64,000 nt of DNA, taken from NCBI RefSeq assembly GCF_025947065.1, contig NZ_CP109994.1:1860001-1924000 (forward strand), given 5' to 3'. The first letter of the stretch is position 1. Every line of letters begins with the position of its first letter. Of this stretch, positions 45,799-54,626 are shown one piece after another. A model generated the notes under the pieces. That model had not been told where the DNA came from, made no database searches, and saw nothing but the letters and a program-made list of their open reading frames with translations. The DNA is from Flavobacterium sp. N1736. Its GTDB lineage: Bacteria; Bacteroidota; Bacteroidia; Flavobacteriales; Flavobacteriaceae. Position numbers and translations under genes: made by a program.

Positions 45799-47231
45799 TG
45801 ACAACATATAAAATGAAAAAGTATATAACCAAAATCGTGATGGTCGCTATTTTGATCACCACAATAATATCCTGTAAAGTTTCTAAGGATATTGAAACTC
45901 CAAAAGATGCATTTCCTGAAAATTTCAGGAATGCATCAACTTCAACAGACACAACAAGTATTGGAGATGTGGAGTGGAAAAATTTCTTTACAGAAAAAGA
46001 TATTATTCAATTGATTGATAGTGCTGTAGCCAGAAATAACGATTTGCAGATTGCAACTAAAAACATCGAAATTGCACAATACAGATTCACACAATCAAAA
46101 TGGGGAAATGTTCCTCAGGTAAATTTATCTGTAACAGCAAGTACAAGCAATCCGTCTGACAATAGTTTTACAGGAAAAAACCTTAGCCAGGCTTTAGGTC
46201 AAAAACATATTGACGATTATTCTGCCGGAGCAACACTTTCCTGGGAAGCTGATATCTGGGGAAAAATCCGCAGTCAGAAAAAAGGCGCTTATGCAGGTTA
46301 TCTTCAATCAGAAGAAGTTAAAAAAGCCTTGCAGACTAATATCGTAGCCAATGTTTCAAAAGGATATTACAATCTTTTAATGTTGGATGCACAATTAGAA
46401 ATCGCCAGACAAAATCTGAAATTAAATGATAGTACAACAAGCATTATCAAATTAAAATATGATGCAGGTCAGGTAACATCGTTGGCAATTCAGCAATCAG
46501 AAGCACAGAAATTAAACGCTGCGCAATTGATACCGTTATTAGAACAAAATATTGCCATTCAGGAAAATGCTTTGAGCGTATTGACAGGATCATTTCCAAA
46601 CTCAAAACAAAGAAGCATTAAATTAAGTGCAATTGAAGTTAAAAACAACGCAGCAATCGGAATTCCGTCTACTTTGGTAAGCAGAAGACCAGATGTAAAA
46701 AGTGCCGAATTAGCTTTGAAAGTGGCCAACGCAAATGTTGGAATCACAAAAGCAGATTTATATCCTTCGCTTAAAATTACAGCGCAAGGTGGCGTAAACT
46801 CTTTCGAAACCAGTAATTGGTTCAACATTCCGGCATCATTATTCGGAACCGTTGCCGGAGGTTTAACACAACCTTTACTGAACAATAAAAGAGTAAGAAC
46901 ACAATATAATATCGCTGTTGCAGAAAGAGAAAAAGCAGTTTTAAATTTCAGACAATCGGTTTTAGTTGCCGTAAGCGAAGTATCTGATGCTTTGGTTAAA
47001 GTCGAAAAATTAGAACTACAGGAATCTTTTTTACAGGAACGCGTAAAAACGTTGCAGCAAGCGATTAAAAATTCGAATTTGTTATTCAAAAACGGAATGG
47101 CTGAATATCTTGAAGTACTTTCTGCGCAAGCGAATTTACTGCAAAGCGAATTAGAATTAGCAAACATAAAAAGAGAACAACTTTCTGCCAATACCGAGTT
47201 ATATCGTGCCTTAGGCGGCGGTTGGAGATAA
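45798..47231 (+). CDS. Outer-membrane factor (NodT/OprM-like), lipoprotein
   Basis: 477 residues from the ATG at 45798, which overlaps the micro-protein stop; an internal ATG at 45813 is also possible. Lipobox TIISC precedes Cys26. Two NodT repeats are visible (LIDSAVARNNDLQIATKNIE with LSWEADIWGKIRSQKKGAYA, and VSRRPDVKSAELALKVANAN with TQPLLNNKRVRTQYNIAVAE), ending in the ELYRALGGGW motif. Completes the tripartite pump. A terminator lies at 47260. Confidence 0.9.
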   Translation: MTTYKMKKYITKIVMVAILITTIISCKVSKDIETPKDAFPENFRNASTSTDTTSIGDVEWKNFFTEKDIIQLIDSAVARNNDLQIATKNIEIAQYRFTQSKWGNVPQVNLSVTASTSNPSDNSFTGKNLSQALGQKHIDDYSAGATLSWEADIWGKIRSQKKGAYAGYLQSEEVKKALQTNIVANVSKGYYNLLMLDAQLEIARQNLKLNDSTTSIIKLKYDAGQVTSLAIQQSEAQKLNAAQLIPLLEQNIAIQENALSVLTGSFPNSKQRSIKLSAIEVKNNAAIGIPSTLVSRRPDVKSAELALKVANANVGITKADLYPSLKITAQGGVNSFETSNWFNIPASLFGTVAGGLTQPLLNNKRVRTQYNIAVAEREKAVLNFRQSVLVAVSEVSDALVKVEKLELQESFLQERVKTLQQAIKNSNLLFKNGMAEYLEVLSAQANLLQSELELANIKREQLSANTELYRALGGGWR

Positions 47232-47259
47232 TACCCGTTTTAATTATTTATTTGAGATT

Positions 47260-47294
47260 ACGCTGTGAGACTTCGGTTTTGCAGCGTTTTTTTT
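47260..47294 (+). terminator. Terminator of the TetR-linked efflux operon
   Basis: ACGCTG / CAGCGT stem followed by eight T, 28 bases after the outer-membrane factor stop. Confidence 0.75.
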
Positions 47295-47310
47295 GTTTTT
47301 AACTCAGTTT

Positions 47311-47771
47311 GTCATTGCGAGGAAAGAAGCAACCGCACTTGCTCAATCAACTAAAGTTTATAACATGTAAATTCTAACGCGGATGACACGGATTCGCAAA
47401 CGAAAACACGGATTATCGCGGATTTTTTTATTCTCTTTTTATGTAAATACACAATCTTTGTCATTGCGAGGAACGAAGCAACCTCACTTGCTCAATCAAC
47501 TAAAGTTTATAACACGTAATTTCGAACGCGGATGACACGGATTCGCAAGCGAAAACATGGATTATCACGGATTTTTTTTACTCTCTTATTAATTATGTAA
47601 ACAACTCCAATCTTAGTCATTGCGAGGAACGAAGTAACCGTACTTGCTCAATCAACTAAAGTTTATAACATGTATTTATGAACGCGGATGACACGGATTC
47701 GCAAGCGAAAACACGGATTATCGCGGATTTTTTTTTACTCTCTTATTAATTATGTAAACAACTCCAATCTA
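47311..47771. repeat. Three tandem ~150-bp repeats
   Basis: Units start at 47311, 47460 and 47616 with GTCATTGCGAGGAA(A/C)GAAG. Each contains TTGCTCAATCAACTAAAG, a GCGGATGACACGGATTCGCA block and a T run. Identity is high with small differences (AACGTG vs ATGT segments). A run of TAAAATCTAAAG-type short repeats follows at 47772-47830. No ORF supported in 47232-47938. Confidence 0.9.
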
Positions 47772-47868
47772 AAATTTAAAATCTAAAATCTAAAGTCTAA
47801 AATCTAAAGTCTAAAATCCAAAATCAAACATCTGTCGCAAATGACCCTAAAATAGTCGCAAATACCTA

Positions 47869-47898
47869 TTTGATAAAAAGAAAACAATAGTAGATTTG
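47869..47898 (+). promoter_or_regulatory. Bacteroidota promoter (TTTG / TAGATTTG)
   Basis: TTTG at 47869 and TAGATTTG at 47891 with an 18-base spacer, 40 bases before the DoxX-like gene. Confidence 0.6.
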
Positions 47899-47938
47899 TA
47901 TGAAGTAATTAACTAATAACCATTTAAAATACAAACTA

Positions 47939-48319
47939 ATGAAAAAAGCAAAAATTATTTTCTGGATTACAACTATTATTATTTTTCTATTTGAAGGCGT
48001 TATGCCCGCACTGACTTCTCAGACAGAACTGGCAAAAGAAGGAATCAAACATCTTGGATATCCTGAATATTTTGGGAATGCATTAGTTGTTTTTAAAATT
48101 CTGGGCGTATTGATATTAGTGATTCCGCAAGTATCAAATCGTGTTAAGGAATGGGCTTATGCAGGTTTTGCTTTCGATTTTATATTTGCTTCAATAAGTC
48201 ATTTTGCTGTTGACGGCGTTGATTTTCAATCCTTCTTTCCTTTAATTTTTCTGGTGATTTTGGTAATTTCTTATATCTATCATCATAAAATTGAGCGTTA
48301 CAAAAATATTGCTTTGTAA
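47939..48319 (+). CDS. DoxX-like membrane protein
   Basis: 126 residues with four TM segments (FWITTIIIFLFEGVMPAL; VVFKILGVLILVIPQV; WAYAGFAFDFIFASISHFAV; FFPLIFLVILVISYIYHH), the pattern of DoxX-like family members, including the KHLGYPEYFG segment between TM1 and TM2. Small inner-membrane protein of uncertain function, sometimes tied to oxidative stress. First gene of a run of five small plus-strand genes. Confidence 0.8.
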   Translation: MKKAKIIFWITTIIIFLFEGVMPALTSQTELAKEGIKHLGYPEYFGNALVVFKILGVLILVIPQVSNRVKEWAYAGFAFDFIFASISHFAVDGVDFQSFFPLIFLVILVISYIYHHKIERYKNIAL

Positions 48320-48331
48320 ATTCGGAAAACG

Positions 48332-48541
48332 ATGATAGAAGTTTTTAAAACAAATGTTCAGGAAATGGAGCAATCAAAAATGATTGTGGGGAAACTTCTT
48401 GAACATTTCCCAAACAGTATCATCAATTTTGATCTCGAAGATTGCGACAAGATTTTACGCATTCATGCCGTTTCTATTCCAAATAATAAAATCATCGAAC
48501 TTTTAAATTCCTATGGTTTTCATTGTGAAGCGCTTCCATAA
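48332..48541 (+). CDS. Small ferredoxin-like-fold protein of unknown function
   Basis: 69 residues: IEVFKTNVQEMEQSKMIVGK then FPNSIINFDLEDCDKILRIH and IPNNKIIELLNSYGFHCEAL. The beta-alpha-beta pattern looks like a heavy-metal-associated fold without the CxxC motif. Common as a small conserved hypothetical in Bacteroidota. It follows the DoxX-like gene by 12 bases, so probably co-transcribed. Confidence 0.65.
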   Translation: MIEVFKTNVQEMEQSKMIVGKLLEHFPNSIINFDLEDCDKILRIHAVSIPNNKIIELLNSYGFHCEALP

Positions 48542-48584
48542 ATAAATATAAAATATTGATTTTTAGAAGTTTAAATTAAAATCG

Positions 48585-48592
48585 TAAATTTG
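48585..48592 (+). promoter_or_regulatory. -7 element TAAATTTG
   Basis: TAAATTTG, 29 bases before the VOC-family gene, fits TAnnTTTG; no well-spaced -33 box. Confidence 0.4.
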
Positions 48593-48621
48593 GAATACCT
48601 CTAATATTAAATCAATCAAAA

Positions 48622-49008
48622 ATGAATATTCCAAAAAACCATCAGGTTGTAATGCCCTATTTAATTGTAAACGGAGCATTAAAATTTATAGATTTCACCA
48701 AAAACGTTTTCAATGCTACCACATTGCAAGCGCCTATTTTGCGTGAAGACGGAACTGTACAACATGCAGAAATCACGATTCACACCAGTACAATTATGGT
48801 GACAGACGAAACAAAAGACTGGAAAGTACAAAATGCCAACTTGTTTGTGTATGTTCCTGATGCCGATGAAAGTTTTAAAAAAGCAGTTCAGGAAGGTGCC
48901 AGCGTTTTAATGGAATTAAGCGATCAGGATTATGGCAGAACTTGTGGCGTAACAGATCCGTTTGGAAATATTTGGTGGATAACATCCGTCAATAAACTGA
49001 CAATTTAA
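48622..49008 (+). CDS. VOC-family (glyoxalase/PhnB-like) protein
   Basis: 128 residues with the PhnB-like layout: VVMPYLIVNGALKFIDFTKN, then HAEITIHTSTIMVTDE, YVPDADESFKKAVQEGASVL, and YGRTCGVTDPFGNIWWI. The metal ligands expected of glyoxalases are only partly present. Probably a small-molecule-binding protein or resistance factor; substrate unknown. Confidence 0.85.
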   Translation: MNIPKNHQVVMPYLIVNGALKFIDFTKNVFNATTLQAPILREDGTVQHAEITIHTSTIMVTDETKDWKVQNANLFVYVPDADESFKKAVQEGASVLMELSDQDYGRTCGVTDPFGNIWWITSVNKLTI

Positions 49009-49018
49009 AGGAAGAAAA

Positions 49019-49528
49019 ATGAAAGAAGAACTTCAAAAAAATATCGTTGAAACATTTAAAAAATTAAACGCAATCCTTTCTGAGTTTTCTGAAAGTGAAC
49101 TAAATACCGTGCCATACAAAGGAAGCTGGACCGGCGGACAAACAGCGCAGCATATTATTCTTGCCTGTTCCGGTTATCCCGATTTATTTGCCGGAAAAAC
49201 AGAAAAAACAACCAGAAAACCTGATGAAAAAGTCAAAGAAATTGAAGCTCTTTTTTTAAACTTCAATACAAAAATGGATTCACCGGATTTCATAAAACCG
49301 GAGATTAAAGACTACAATAAAAATTCGCTGACTTTATCTCTGCTTACTATAGAATCTGAGTTACTAACGGCATCTGAAAATTTTGATTTAACATTGACAT
49401 GTCTTGATTTTGAAGTTCCGGGTTTTGGAAAATTCACAATTCTGGAGTGGGTTAATTTCGGACTTGTTCATGCTCAAAGACATACAAAGCAATTACATGA
49501 TATTTTTAATTATGTTACAAAACTATAA
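49019..49528 (+). CDS. DinB-family four-helix protein
   Basis: 169 residues of the DinB/YfiT metal-binding superfamily: LNAILSEFSESELNTVPYKG, GGQTAQHIILACSGYPDLF, and the C-terminal helix VNFGLVHAQRHTKQLHDIF. His in AQHI and HAQRH are the metal ligands. May act in thiol transfer or detoxification. Starts 10 bases after the VOC gene, so operonic. Confidence 0.85.
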   Translation: MKEELQKNIVETFKKLNAILSEFSESELNTVPYKGSWTGGQTAQHIILACSGYPDLFAGKTEKTTRKPDEKVKEIEALFLNFNTKMDSPDFIKPEIKDYNKNSLTLSLLTIESELLTASENFDLTLTCLDFEVPGFGKFTILEWVNFGLVHAQRHTKQLHDIFNYVTKL

Positions 49529-49537
49529 ACACATTAT

Positions 49538-50002
49538 ATGAAATCAAAAGCGGGTACTATTTTTTTATCAGGATTAATTGCCGGAACGCTCGATATTTTG
49601 GCTGCGATTATTATCTATGCGATACTATTAGAAAAAACAACTCCAATAAAAATTCTGCAATCTATTGCCAGCAGTATTTTTAAAAAAGAAGCCTATAGCG
49701 GCGGTTCACAAATGGCGTGGTATGGTTTGGGTTTACACTTTATAATTGCCCTTATTTTTGCCTGGTTCTATTTTACTGTTTATCCCTATTTGCCATTTTT
49801 AAAAAAGAGCGCTTTATTTTCCGGAATTCTATACGGAATTTTTGTCTGGATAATCATGAATCTTATTGTTTTACCCATTGTATTTCCGGTTTTACCGGCT
49901 AAACATTTCGATTTTCCATTACTGCTTTCAATCTTGATTTTAATATTTTGTATCGGATTTCCAATTGCATTTATAGTGAGAAAATTTTATTCTTTTAAAT
50001 AG
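49538..50002 (+). CDS. DUF1440-like four-TM membrane protein
   Basis: 154 residues. TM segments at IFLSGLIAGTLDILAAIIIY, GLGLHFIIALIFAWFYFTVY, ALFSGILYGIFVWIIMNLIV and PLLLSILILIFCIGFPIAFI. The order matches the YagU/DUF1440-like inner-membrane family. Function unknown. Last gene of the run; the terminator at 50013 follows. Confidence 0.7.
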   Translation: MKSKAGTIFLSGLIAGTLDILAAIIIYAILLEKTTPIKILQSIASSIFKKEAYSGGSQMAWYGLGLHFIIALIFAWFYFTVYPYLPFLKKSALFSGILYGIFVWIIMNLIVLPIVFPVLPAKHFDFPLLLSILILIFCIGFPIAFIVRKFYSFK

Positions 50003-50012
50003 ATCTAACGAG

Positions 50013-50045
50013 AAACCCGACAGGTTTTAAAAACCTGTCGGGTTT
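50013..50045. terminator. Terminator (AAACCCGACAGG stem)
   Basis: AAACCCGACAGG / CCTGTCGGGTTT, same type as at 6176 and 6814, 10 bases after the DUF1440-like gene. Confidence 0.75.
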
Positions 50046-50061
50046 ACGTATGAATAAAAAC

Positions 50062-50098
50062 AAAAAAAGCGACACTCCCCAAAGTGTCGCTTTTTTTT
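50062..50098. terminator. Terminator (AAAGCGACACT stem)
   Basis: AAAAAGCGACACT / AGTGTCGCTTTTT with A and T runs on both sides; serves the small DUF1328 gene on the minus strand and can act in both directions. Confidence 0.8.
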
Positions 50099-50123
50099 GT
50101 CTATATAATTAATCAATTTATTA

Positions 50124-50285
50124 CTAAACTTTTCTTCTTCCGCTTATTAATGAAAGTATAAATAATACGATAAATATGAAGAATAAAACTTTAGCAATAC
50201 TAGCGGCTCCAGCGGCAATTCCGCCAAAACCAAATATTCCTGCTACTATAGCTAGAATAATAAAAATGACTGTCCAACGTAACAT
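50124..50285 (-). CDS. DUF1328 small membrane protein
   Basis: 53 residues read directly from the minus strand: LRWTVIFIILAIVAGIFGFG, GIAAGAASIAKVLFFIFIVL, then LSLISGRRKV. Two TM helices joined by a Gly/Ala turn are diagnostic of DUF1328 (YtjA-like) proteins. Function unknown; often stress-induced. The 50286-50560 gap before the next gene shows nothing further. Confidence 0.85.
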   Translation of the reverse strand: MLRWTVIFIILAIVAGIFGFGGIAAGAASIAKVLFFIFIVLFILSLISGRRKV

Positions 50286-50560
50286 ATGATTTCTTTTTTA
50301 ATTTATAAATATGACCTTTTAGGTCTGTTTGTTATTCAAATTTCTTTCTTAATATAAATCTATCTTAACTCTATCCATTATTTTATTATCCCAATCAATT
50401 ACAAAACACAATAAATCAGTAAATTAGCAATAAGTATTATAATTTTATTTTGAGGTTTATAGAATTCCCATGAAAATGCTTTTGAGTTAATTTTTTAAGC
50501 GATTGGATTAATCCTGCCGTTGCCTTAGTTCTAATTTTAGATAAAAATTACGAACAACGT

Positions 50561-51616
50561 ATGGATTTAGCTACAAAACATGGTGTCATATTAGAAAAAA
50601 CCGAAAGGCCTTTTGAAGAATTAGGCGTTTTAAATCCAGCCATTTTTCAGGAAGGAAATTCAGTACACATGTTTTACAGAGCTGCAAAAAAAGGTAACTT
50701 TTCTACTGTAGGTTATTGTCGATTCGAAGGACCATTGACCCTGGCAGAAAGAAATACAGAACCCATATTTGTGCCTGAATATATTTATGAGATTCACGGT
50801 GTTGAAGATCCGCGAATTTCAAAAATAGACGATTTGTATTACCTTACTTATGTAACGTACGACGGTATTAATGCTTGTGGAGCGCTGGCGGTTTCAAAAG
50901 ATTTAAAAAAATTTAAAAAGAAAGGAATTATCACACCAAGATTCATCTTGCATGATTTTACAAACCTCATAAGAAAGCATTTGCAAAATCCAAGTATAGC
51001 CAAAATACTTGCTTTTAATGTCGAAAGAAATTATCCTTTGACAGAAACTATTAAAGAGAACCTATTTGTATGGGACAAAAACGTGGTTTTATTTCCAAAA
51101 AAAATAAACGGAAAATTTGTTGGATTGCACCGCTTATTTCCGTCCATACAAATATTTAGTTTTGAAAACAAAAAGGAACTAACAGAAGATTTTTGGAAAG
51201 ATTATTTAAAAAACCTTCCTGATTATCTTGTAATGGAACCAAAATATGACCACGAAACAAGTCATATTGGGCCAGGCGCCCCTCCTATCGAAACTCCTGA
51301 CGGATGGCTCCTTATTTATCACGCTGCCGAAAAGAGAGAAAAAGGATTAGTATATCACGCCTGTGCCGCATTGCTGGATCTTAACAATCCGCAAATTGTA
51401 TTGTCAAGACTAAAAATACCTTTAATAACACCATCAGAATATTACGAACGCCATGGCTATGTAAACTATGTTGTTTTCCCCACGGGAACCGCAATTTTTG
51501 ATGACCTATTATATATATATTATGGCGCTGCCGATGATAAAATTGCAGTTGCCTCTACGAACCTAAATGACTTATTAAACGAACTAAAAAGTAATCCCCA
51601 TGAAAGCAATATCTAA
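50561..51616 (+). CDS. GH130 family glycoside phosphorylase/hydrolase
   Basis: 351 residues. GH130 features: VLNPAIFQEGNSVHMFYRAA, IHGVEDPRISKID with the catalytic D83, HRLFPSIQIF, the phosphate-loop-like SHIGPGAPPIETPDGWLLIY and a final YGAADDKIAVAS. GH130 enzymes act on beta-mannosides, often by phosphorolysis. Its stop overlaps the downstream GT4-fusion start by 17 bases, so the pair forms one translational unit, consistent with joint mannoside metabolism. Confidence 0.88.
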   Translation: MDLATKHGVILEKTERPFEELGVLNPAIFQEGNSVHMFYRAAKKGNFSTVGYCRFEGPLTLAERNTEPIFVPEYIYEIHGVEDPRISKIDDLYYLTYVTYDGINACGALAVSKDLKKFKKKGIITPRFILHDFTNLIRKHLQNPSIAKILAFNVERNYPLTETIKENLFVWDKNVVLFPKKINGKFVGLHRLFPSIQIFSFENKKELTEDFWKDYLKNLPDYLVMEPKYDHETSHIGPGAPPIETPDGWLLIYHAAEKREKGLVYHACAALLDLNNPQIVLSRLKIPLITPSEYYERHGYVNYVVFPTGTAIFDDLLYIYYGAADDKIAVASTNLNDLLNELKSNPHESNI

Positions 51617-53870
51617 TAAATCAAAAATAGTTTTTTTATCAACATTTCCACCAACACAATGTGGAATTGCTACTTACACGCAGGATACAATAAAAGGTAT
51701 TACCGATGTTTTTGGTAAATCAATCTCATGCGAAATTTGCGAACTGGTTGACAAACCAAACGCAAAATCAACGCAGGCTTTTACTTTAAATACTAAAAAC
51801 AGAGAAGAATACGCCAAAGTTGCCGAAGAAATAAATAATGACGAAAGCGTTAAACTTGTTCATATTCAACATGAATTTGGATTGTTTGGCGGAAATTACG
51901 GCGACCATTTATTAGATTTCTTAAATGTGATTAAAAAACCCGTGACTTTTACATTTCACACCGTACTTCCTAACCCGAATAACGAACTAAAAACGTTTGT
52001 AAAATTACTTTTGAGTTACAGCAATTCAGTATTTGTAATGACAAAAAGATCTGAAGAAATATTGATCAATGATTACAATATTCAGGAGCAAACTATTACA
52101 ACTATATCACACGGAACTCACGTTGTAGTATACGAAGCACCGGAAACTGCAAAAGTAAAATTTGGAATGGAAGACAGAAAAGTGCTGTCAACTTTTGGAC
52201 TTTTGGGTGAAGGAAAAAATATCGAAACAGGTTTAAGAGCCTTACGAAAAATTGTTGAAAACACGCCAAATGCACTTTATCTGATTATTGGCAGAACACA
52301 TCCAAATTTAATTATTGACGGCGTTGATACGTATCGTGAAAAACTGGAAGGCATTGTAAACGAATTAGATCTTCATGATAATGTGCGTTTCATTAACCAA
52401 TATCTTGAAACAGAAGAGCTTTTAGATTACTTAAAAGCAACAGACATTTATCTGTTTACATCAAAAGATCCAAACCAGGCAGTGAGCGGAACATTCTCGT
52501 ATGCAATGAGTTGCGCTTGTCCGATAGTGGCATCAAAAATTCCGCATACCAAAGAAGTTCTTACCGAAGATTCAGGGATTTTGGTTGATATTGGAGATGA
52601 AGAACAATTTGCAGCTGCAGCAATAAAATTACTTTCAGATGAAAATCTGAGAGAAGAAATGGGTAAAAATGCCTTTAGAAAAACCCGCGCTTCATCTTGG
52701 GAAAACATCGCCATTGTACACATCAATACCTATAAAAAACTGATCGAAGATTCTACTGAAATTAAATTCAGTTATCCTTCAATTGAATTGGCACATGTCA
52801 AAAAAATGACTACAGAACTTGGAATTATCCAATTCAGTAATATTTCTATTCCAGATCTTGAGTCAGGATATACCTTAGATGATAATGCCAGAGCGCTCGT
52901 TGCCTTTTGTATGCACTATAAACTTACAGAAGATAAAGACGATTTACCATATATTTTAATTTATTTGGATTTTATCGAGCGCTGTCAAAAACCAAAAGGT
53001 AATTTTATGAATTATGTTGACAAAAACAACCGTGAACATATCGAACAAAATGCCGAAGTTAATCTGGAAGATTCAAACGCACGCGGAATCTGGGCTTTGG
53101 GAACTGTAGTTTCTATTGGAAAAATCCTGCCGGAAGCCATTGCTAAAAAAGCATCAAAATGTTTATTAAATGCCTTGAAATGGGCAGAAACCATACAATC
53201 GCCACGTTCAATAGGTTTTGCAACAAAAGGATTATATTTATATCATTCTGCCGTTCCTAACTTATATGTAGCCGCAATTATCAATAAATTGAATGCAAAA
53301 TTGCTATCTAATTATGAAATTCATGCAACAAAAGACTGGAGATGGTTTGAAGATTATTTAACTTACGGAAACGGAATTTTGCCAGAATCTATGCTTTGTG
53401 CTTATTTGGTGACCAATAAACCTATTTACAAAAAAGTAGCTTTAGAATCACTTGAATTCCTGATTTCGAAAACATACAATGGCGATAACTTCAAAGTAAT
53501 TTCTAATAACGGTTGGTATCATAAAGACTCTGAACCACAGGAATATGGAGAACAGCCAATTGATGTTTCATACATGATTCAAACCTTAAATTCATTCTAC
53601 AACGCTTTTAAAACACCGGAATACAAACGCCAGATGAAAATTGCGTTTAACTGGTTTTTAGGAAAAAATCATTTAAATCAAATCATGTACAATCCCGTAA
53701 GCGGCGGCGGATATGATGGTTTAGAAAAAGAAAATGTAAACCTGAATCAGGGTGCAGAATCAACAGTTTGTTTTTTAACAGCACGTTTGATTATGGAAAA
53801 CCTTAAATCGACAGAAAGTAAAGTTATTCCGTTGATGAAAACAAAAACCGGAATTGCGATTAACTCTTAA
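51600..53870 (+). CDS. GT4-type glycosyltransferase fused to a C-terminal helical (toroid-like) domain
   Basis: 756 residues. The N-terminal ~380 residues are a GT-B glycosyltransferase (FLSTFPPTQCGIATYTQDTI, HIQHEFGLFGGNYGDHL, later FTSKDPNQAVSGTFSYAMSC with the nucleotide-sugar-binding region). Residues ~395-750 (DDNARALVAFCMHYKL, DSNARGIWALGTVVSIG, NLNQGAESTVCFLTARL) look like an alpha/alpha-toroid catalytic-type domain. Paired with GH130, it likely makes or modifies a mannose-containing glycan. Terminator at 53919. Confidence 0.82.
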   Translation: MKAISNKSKIVFLSTFPPTQCGIATYTQDTIKGITDVFGKSISCEICELVDKPNAKSTQAFTLNTKNREEYAKVAEEINNDESVKLVHIQHEFGLFGGNYGDHLLDFLNVIKKPVTFTFHTVLPNPNNELKTFVKLLLSYSNSVFVMTKRSEEILINDYNIQEQTITTISHGTHVVVYEAPETAKVKFGMEDRKVLSTFGLLGEGKNIETGLRALRKIVENTPNALYLIIGRTHPNLIIDGVDTYREKLEGIVNELDLHDNVRFINQYLETEELLDYLKATDIYLFTSKDPNQAVSGTFSYAMSCACPIVASKIPHTKEVLTEDSGILVDIGDEEQFAAAAIKLLSDENLREEMGKNAFRKTRASSWENIAIVHINTYKKLIEDSTEIKFSYPSIELAHVKKMTTELGIIQFSNISIPDLESGYTLDDNARALVAFCMHYKLTEDKDDLPYILIYLDFIERCQKPKGNFMNYVDKNNREHIEQNAEVNLEDSNARGIWALGTVVSIGKILPEAIAKKASKCLLNALKWAETIQSPRSIGFATKGLYLYHSAVPNLYVAAIINKLNAKLLSNYEIHATKDWRWFEDYLTYGNGILPESMLCAYLVTNKPIYKKVALESLEFLISKTYNGDNFKVISNNGWYHKDSEPQEYGEQPIDVSYMIQTLNSFYNAFKTPEYKRQMKIAFNWFLGKNHLNQIMYNPVSGGGYDGLEKENVNLNQGAESTVCFLTARLIMENLKSTESKVIPLMKTKTGIAINS

Positions 53871-53918
53871 AAATATTTTAACTACATTAACTAAATTTAA
53901 GTAACACGTTGTTACCGT

Positions 53919-53950
53919 AAAATCCCTTCTAAACAGAAGGGATTTTTTGT
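53919..53950 (+). terminator. Terminator after the GH130-GT4 operon
   Basis: AAAATCCCTTCT / AGAAGGGATTTTTT stem with T run. Confidence 0.85.
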
Positions 53951-54021
53951 TTTACACGTTTTTAAAACTTCCGGATTATTCTATCGTTTTTAATTCCTTC
54001 AAAAAAATAAGCCTTAATAAT

Positions 54022-54052
54022 TTTGCCTATCTACTAATAGGTAGTATCTTTG
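54022..54052 (+). promoter_or_regulatory. Promoter with internal palindrome for tetR-fabF
   Basis: TTTG (54022) and TATCTTTG (54045) are 19 bases apart, an ideal Bacteroidota promoter. CTAC-TAATAG-GTAG (54031-54044) lies exactly between them, a likely autorepressor operator. Confidence 0.65.
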
Positions 54053-54068
54053 CTCGAAAATATTTGCA

Positions 54069-54626
54069 ATGACTACAAAAGAATCAATTATAGAAAAAGC
54101 AGATCAATATATTAGAAACAAAGGCTATAATGCCTTTAGTTTTAAAGATATTTCGAATGATATTGGCATCAAAACAGCGTCAATTCATTATCATTTTCCA
54201 ACAAAATCAGATCTTGGCGTTGCTACAATCAAAGAACATATCGAACGCGTTGAAACTTTAAAAATAGAAGTTGCCAATAAATCTCCGCTAATTAAACTTG
54301 AAGCTTTTTTAGCCGTTCAGGAACAAATTAAAAAGGAAGGAAAAGTTTGCCTTGTTGGTTCATTAGCAACAGATTTAAATACATTGGACGATACCATAAA
54401 AACAGAATTACAATTATTTGCCAACATTGTCCTTACTTGGGTAACCGAAATTTTGACAGAAGGAAAAGAACTCAAAATATTTGATTTTCAAATGCCTTCA
54501 AGAACAAAAGCGTTGATGATAATAACGAATATGATTGCAATTGTACAATTATCCAGACTTACAAATCAAAATGATTTTGACGTTGTAAAACAAACAATCC
54601 TGGAAGAATTAAAACCTAAAAAATAA
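54069..54626 (+). CDS. TetR-family regulator (AcrR-like) upstream of fabF
   Basis: 185 residues. HTH region (KESIIEKADQYIRNKGYNAF, FKDISNDIGIKTASIHYHFP) and a helical ligand domain (KVCLVGSLATDLNTLDDTIK), as in the YxaF/LmrA-like TetR subgroup. The stop overlaps the fabF start by one base. It probably represses this two-gene operon in response to an acyl or hydrophobic ligand; inference. Confidence 0.87.
   Translation: MTTKESIIEKADQYIRNKGYNAFSFKDISNDIGIKTASIHYHFPTKSDLGVATIKEHIERVETLKIEVANKSPLIKLEAFLAVQEQIKKEGKVCLVGSLATDLNTLDDTIKTELQLFANIVLTWVTEILTEGKELKIFDFQMPSRTKALMIITNMIAIVQLSRLTNQNDFDVVKQTILEELKPKK

Noticed and set aside
46559..47191. 210-codon minus-strand ORF
   Set aside because: Long but antisense to a clear outer-membrane factor gene; no plausible start context or family features.
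47311..47771. CRISPR or minisatellite gene
   Set aside because: Units of ~150 bp are tandem without unique spacers and no ORF spans them.
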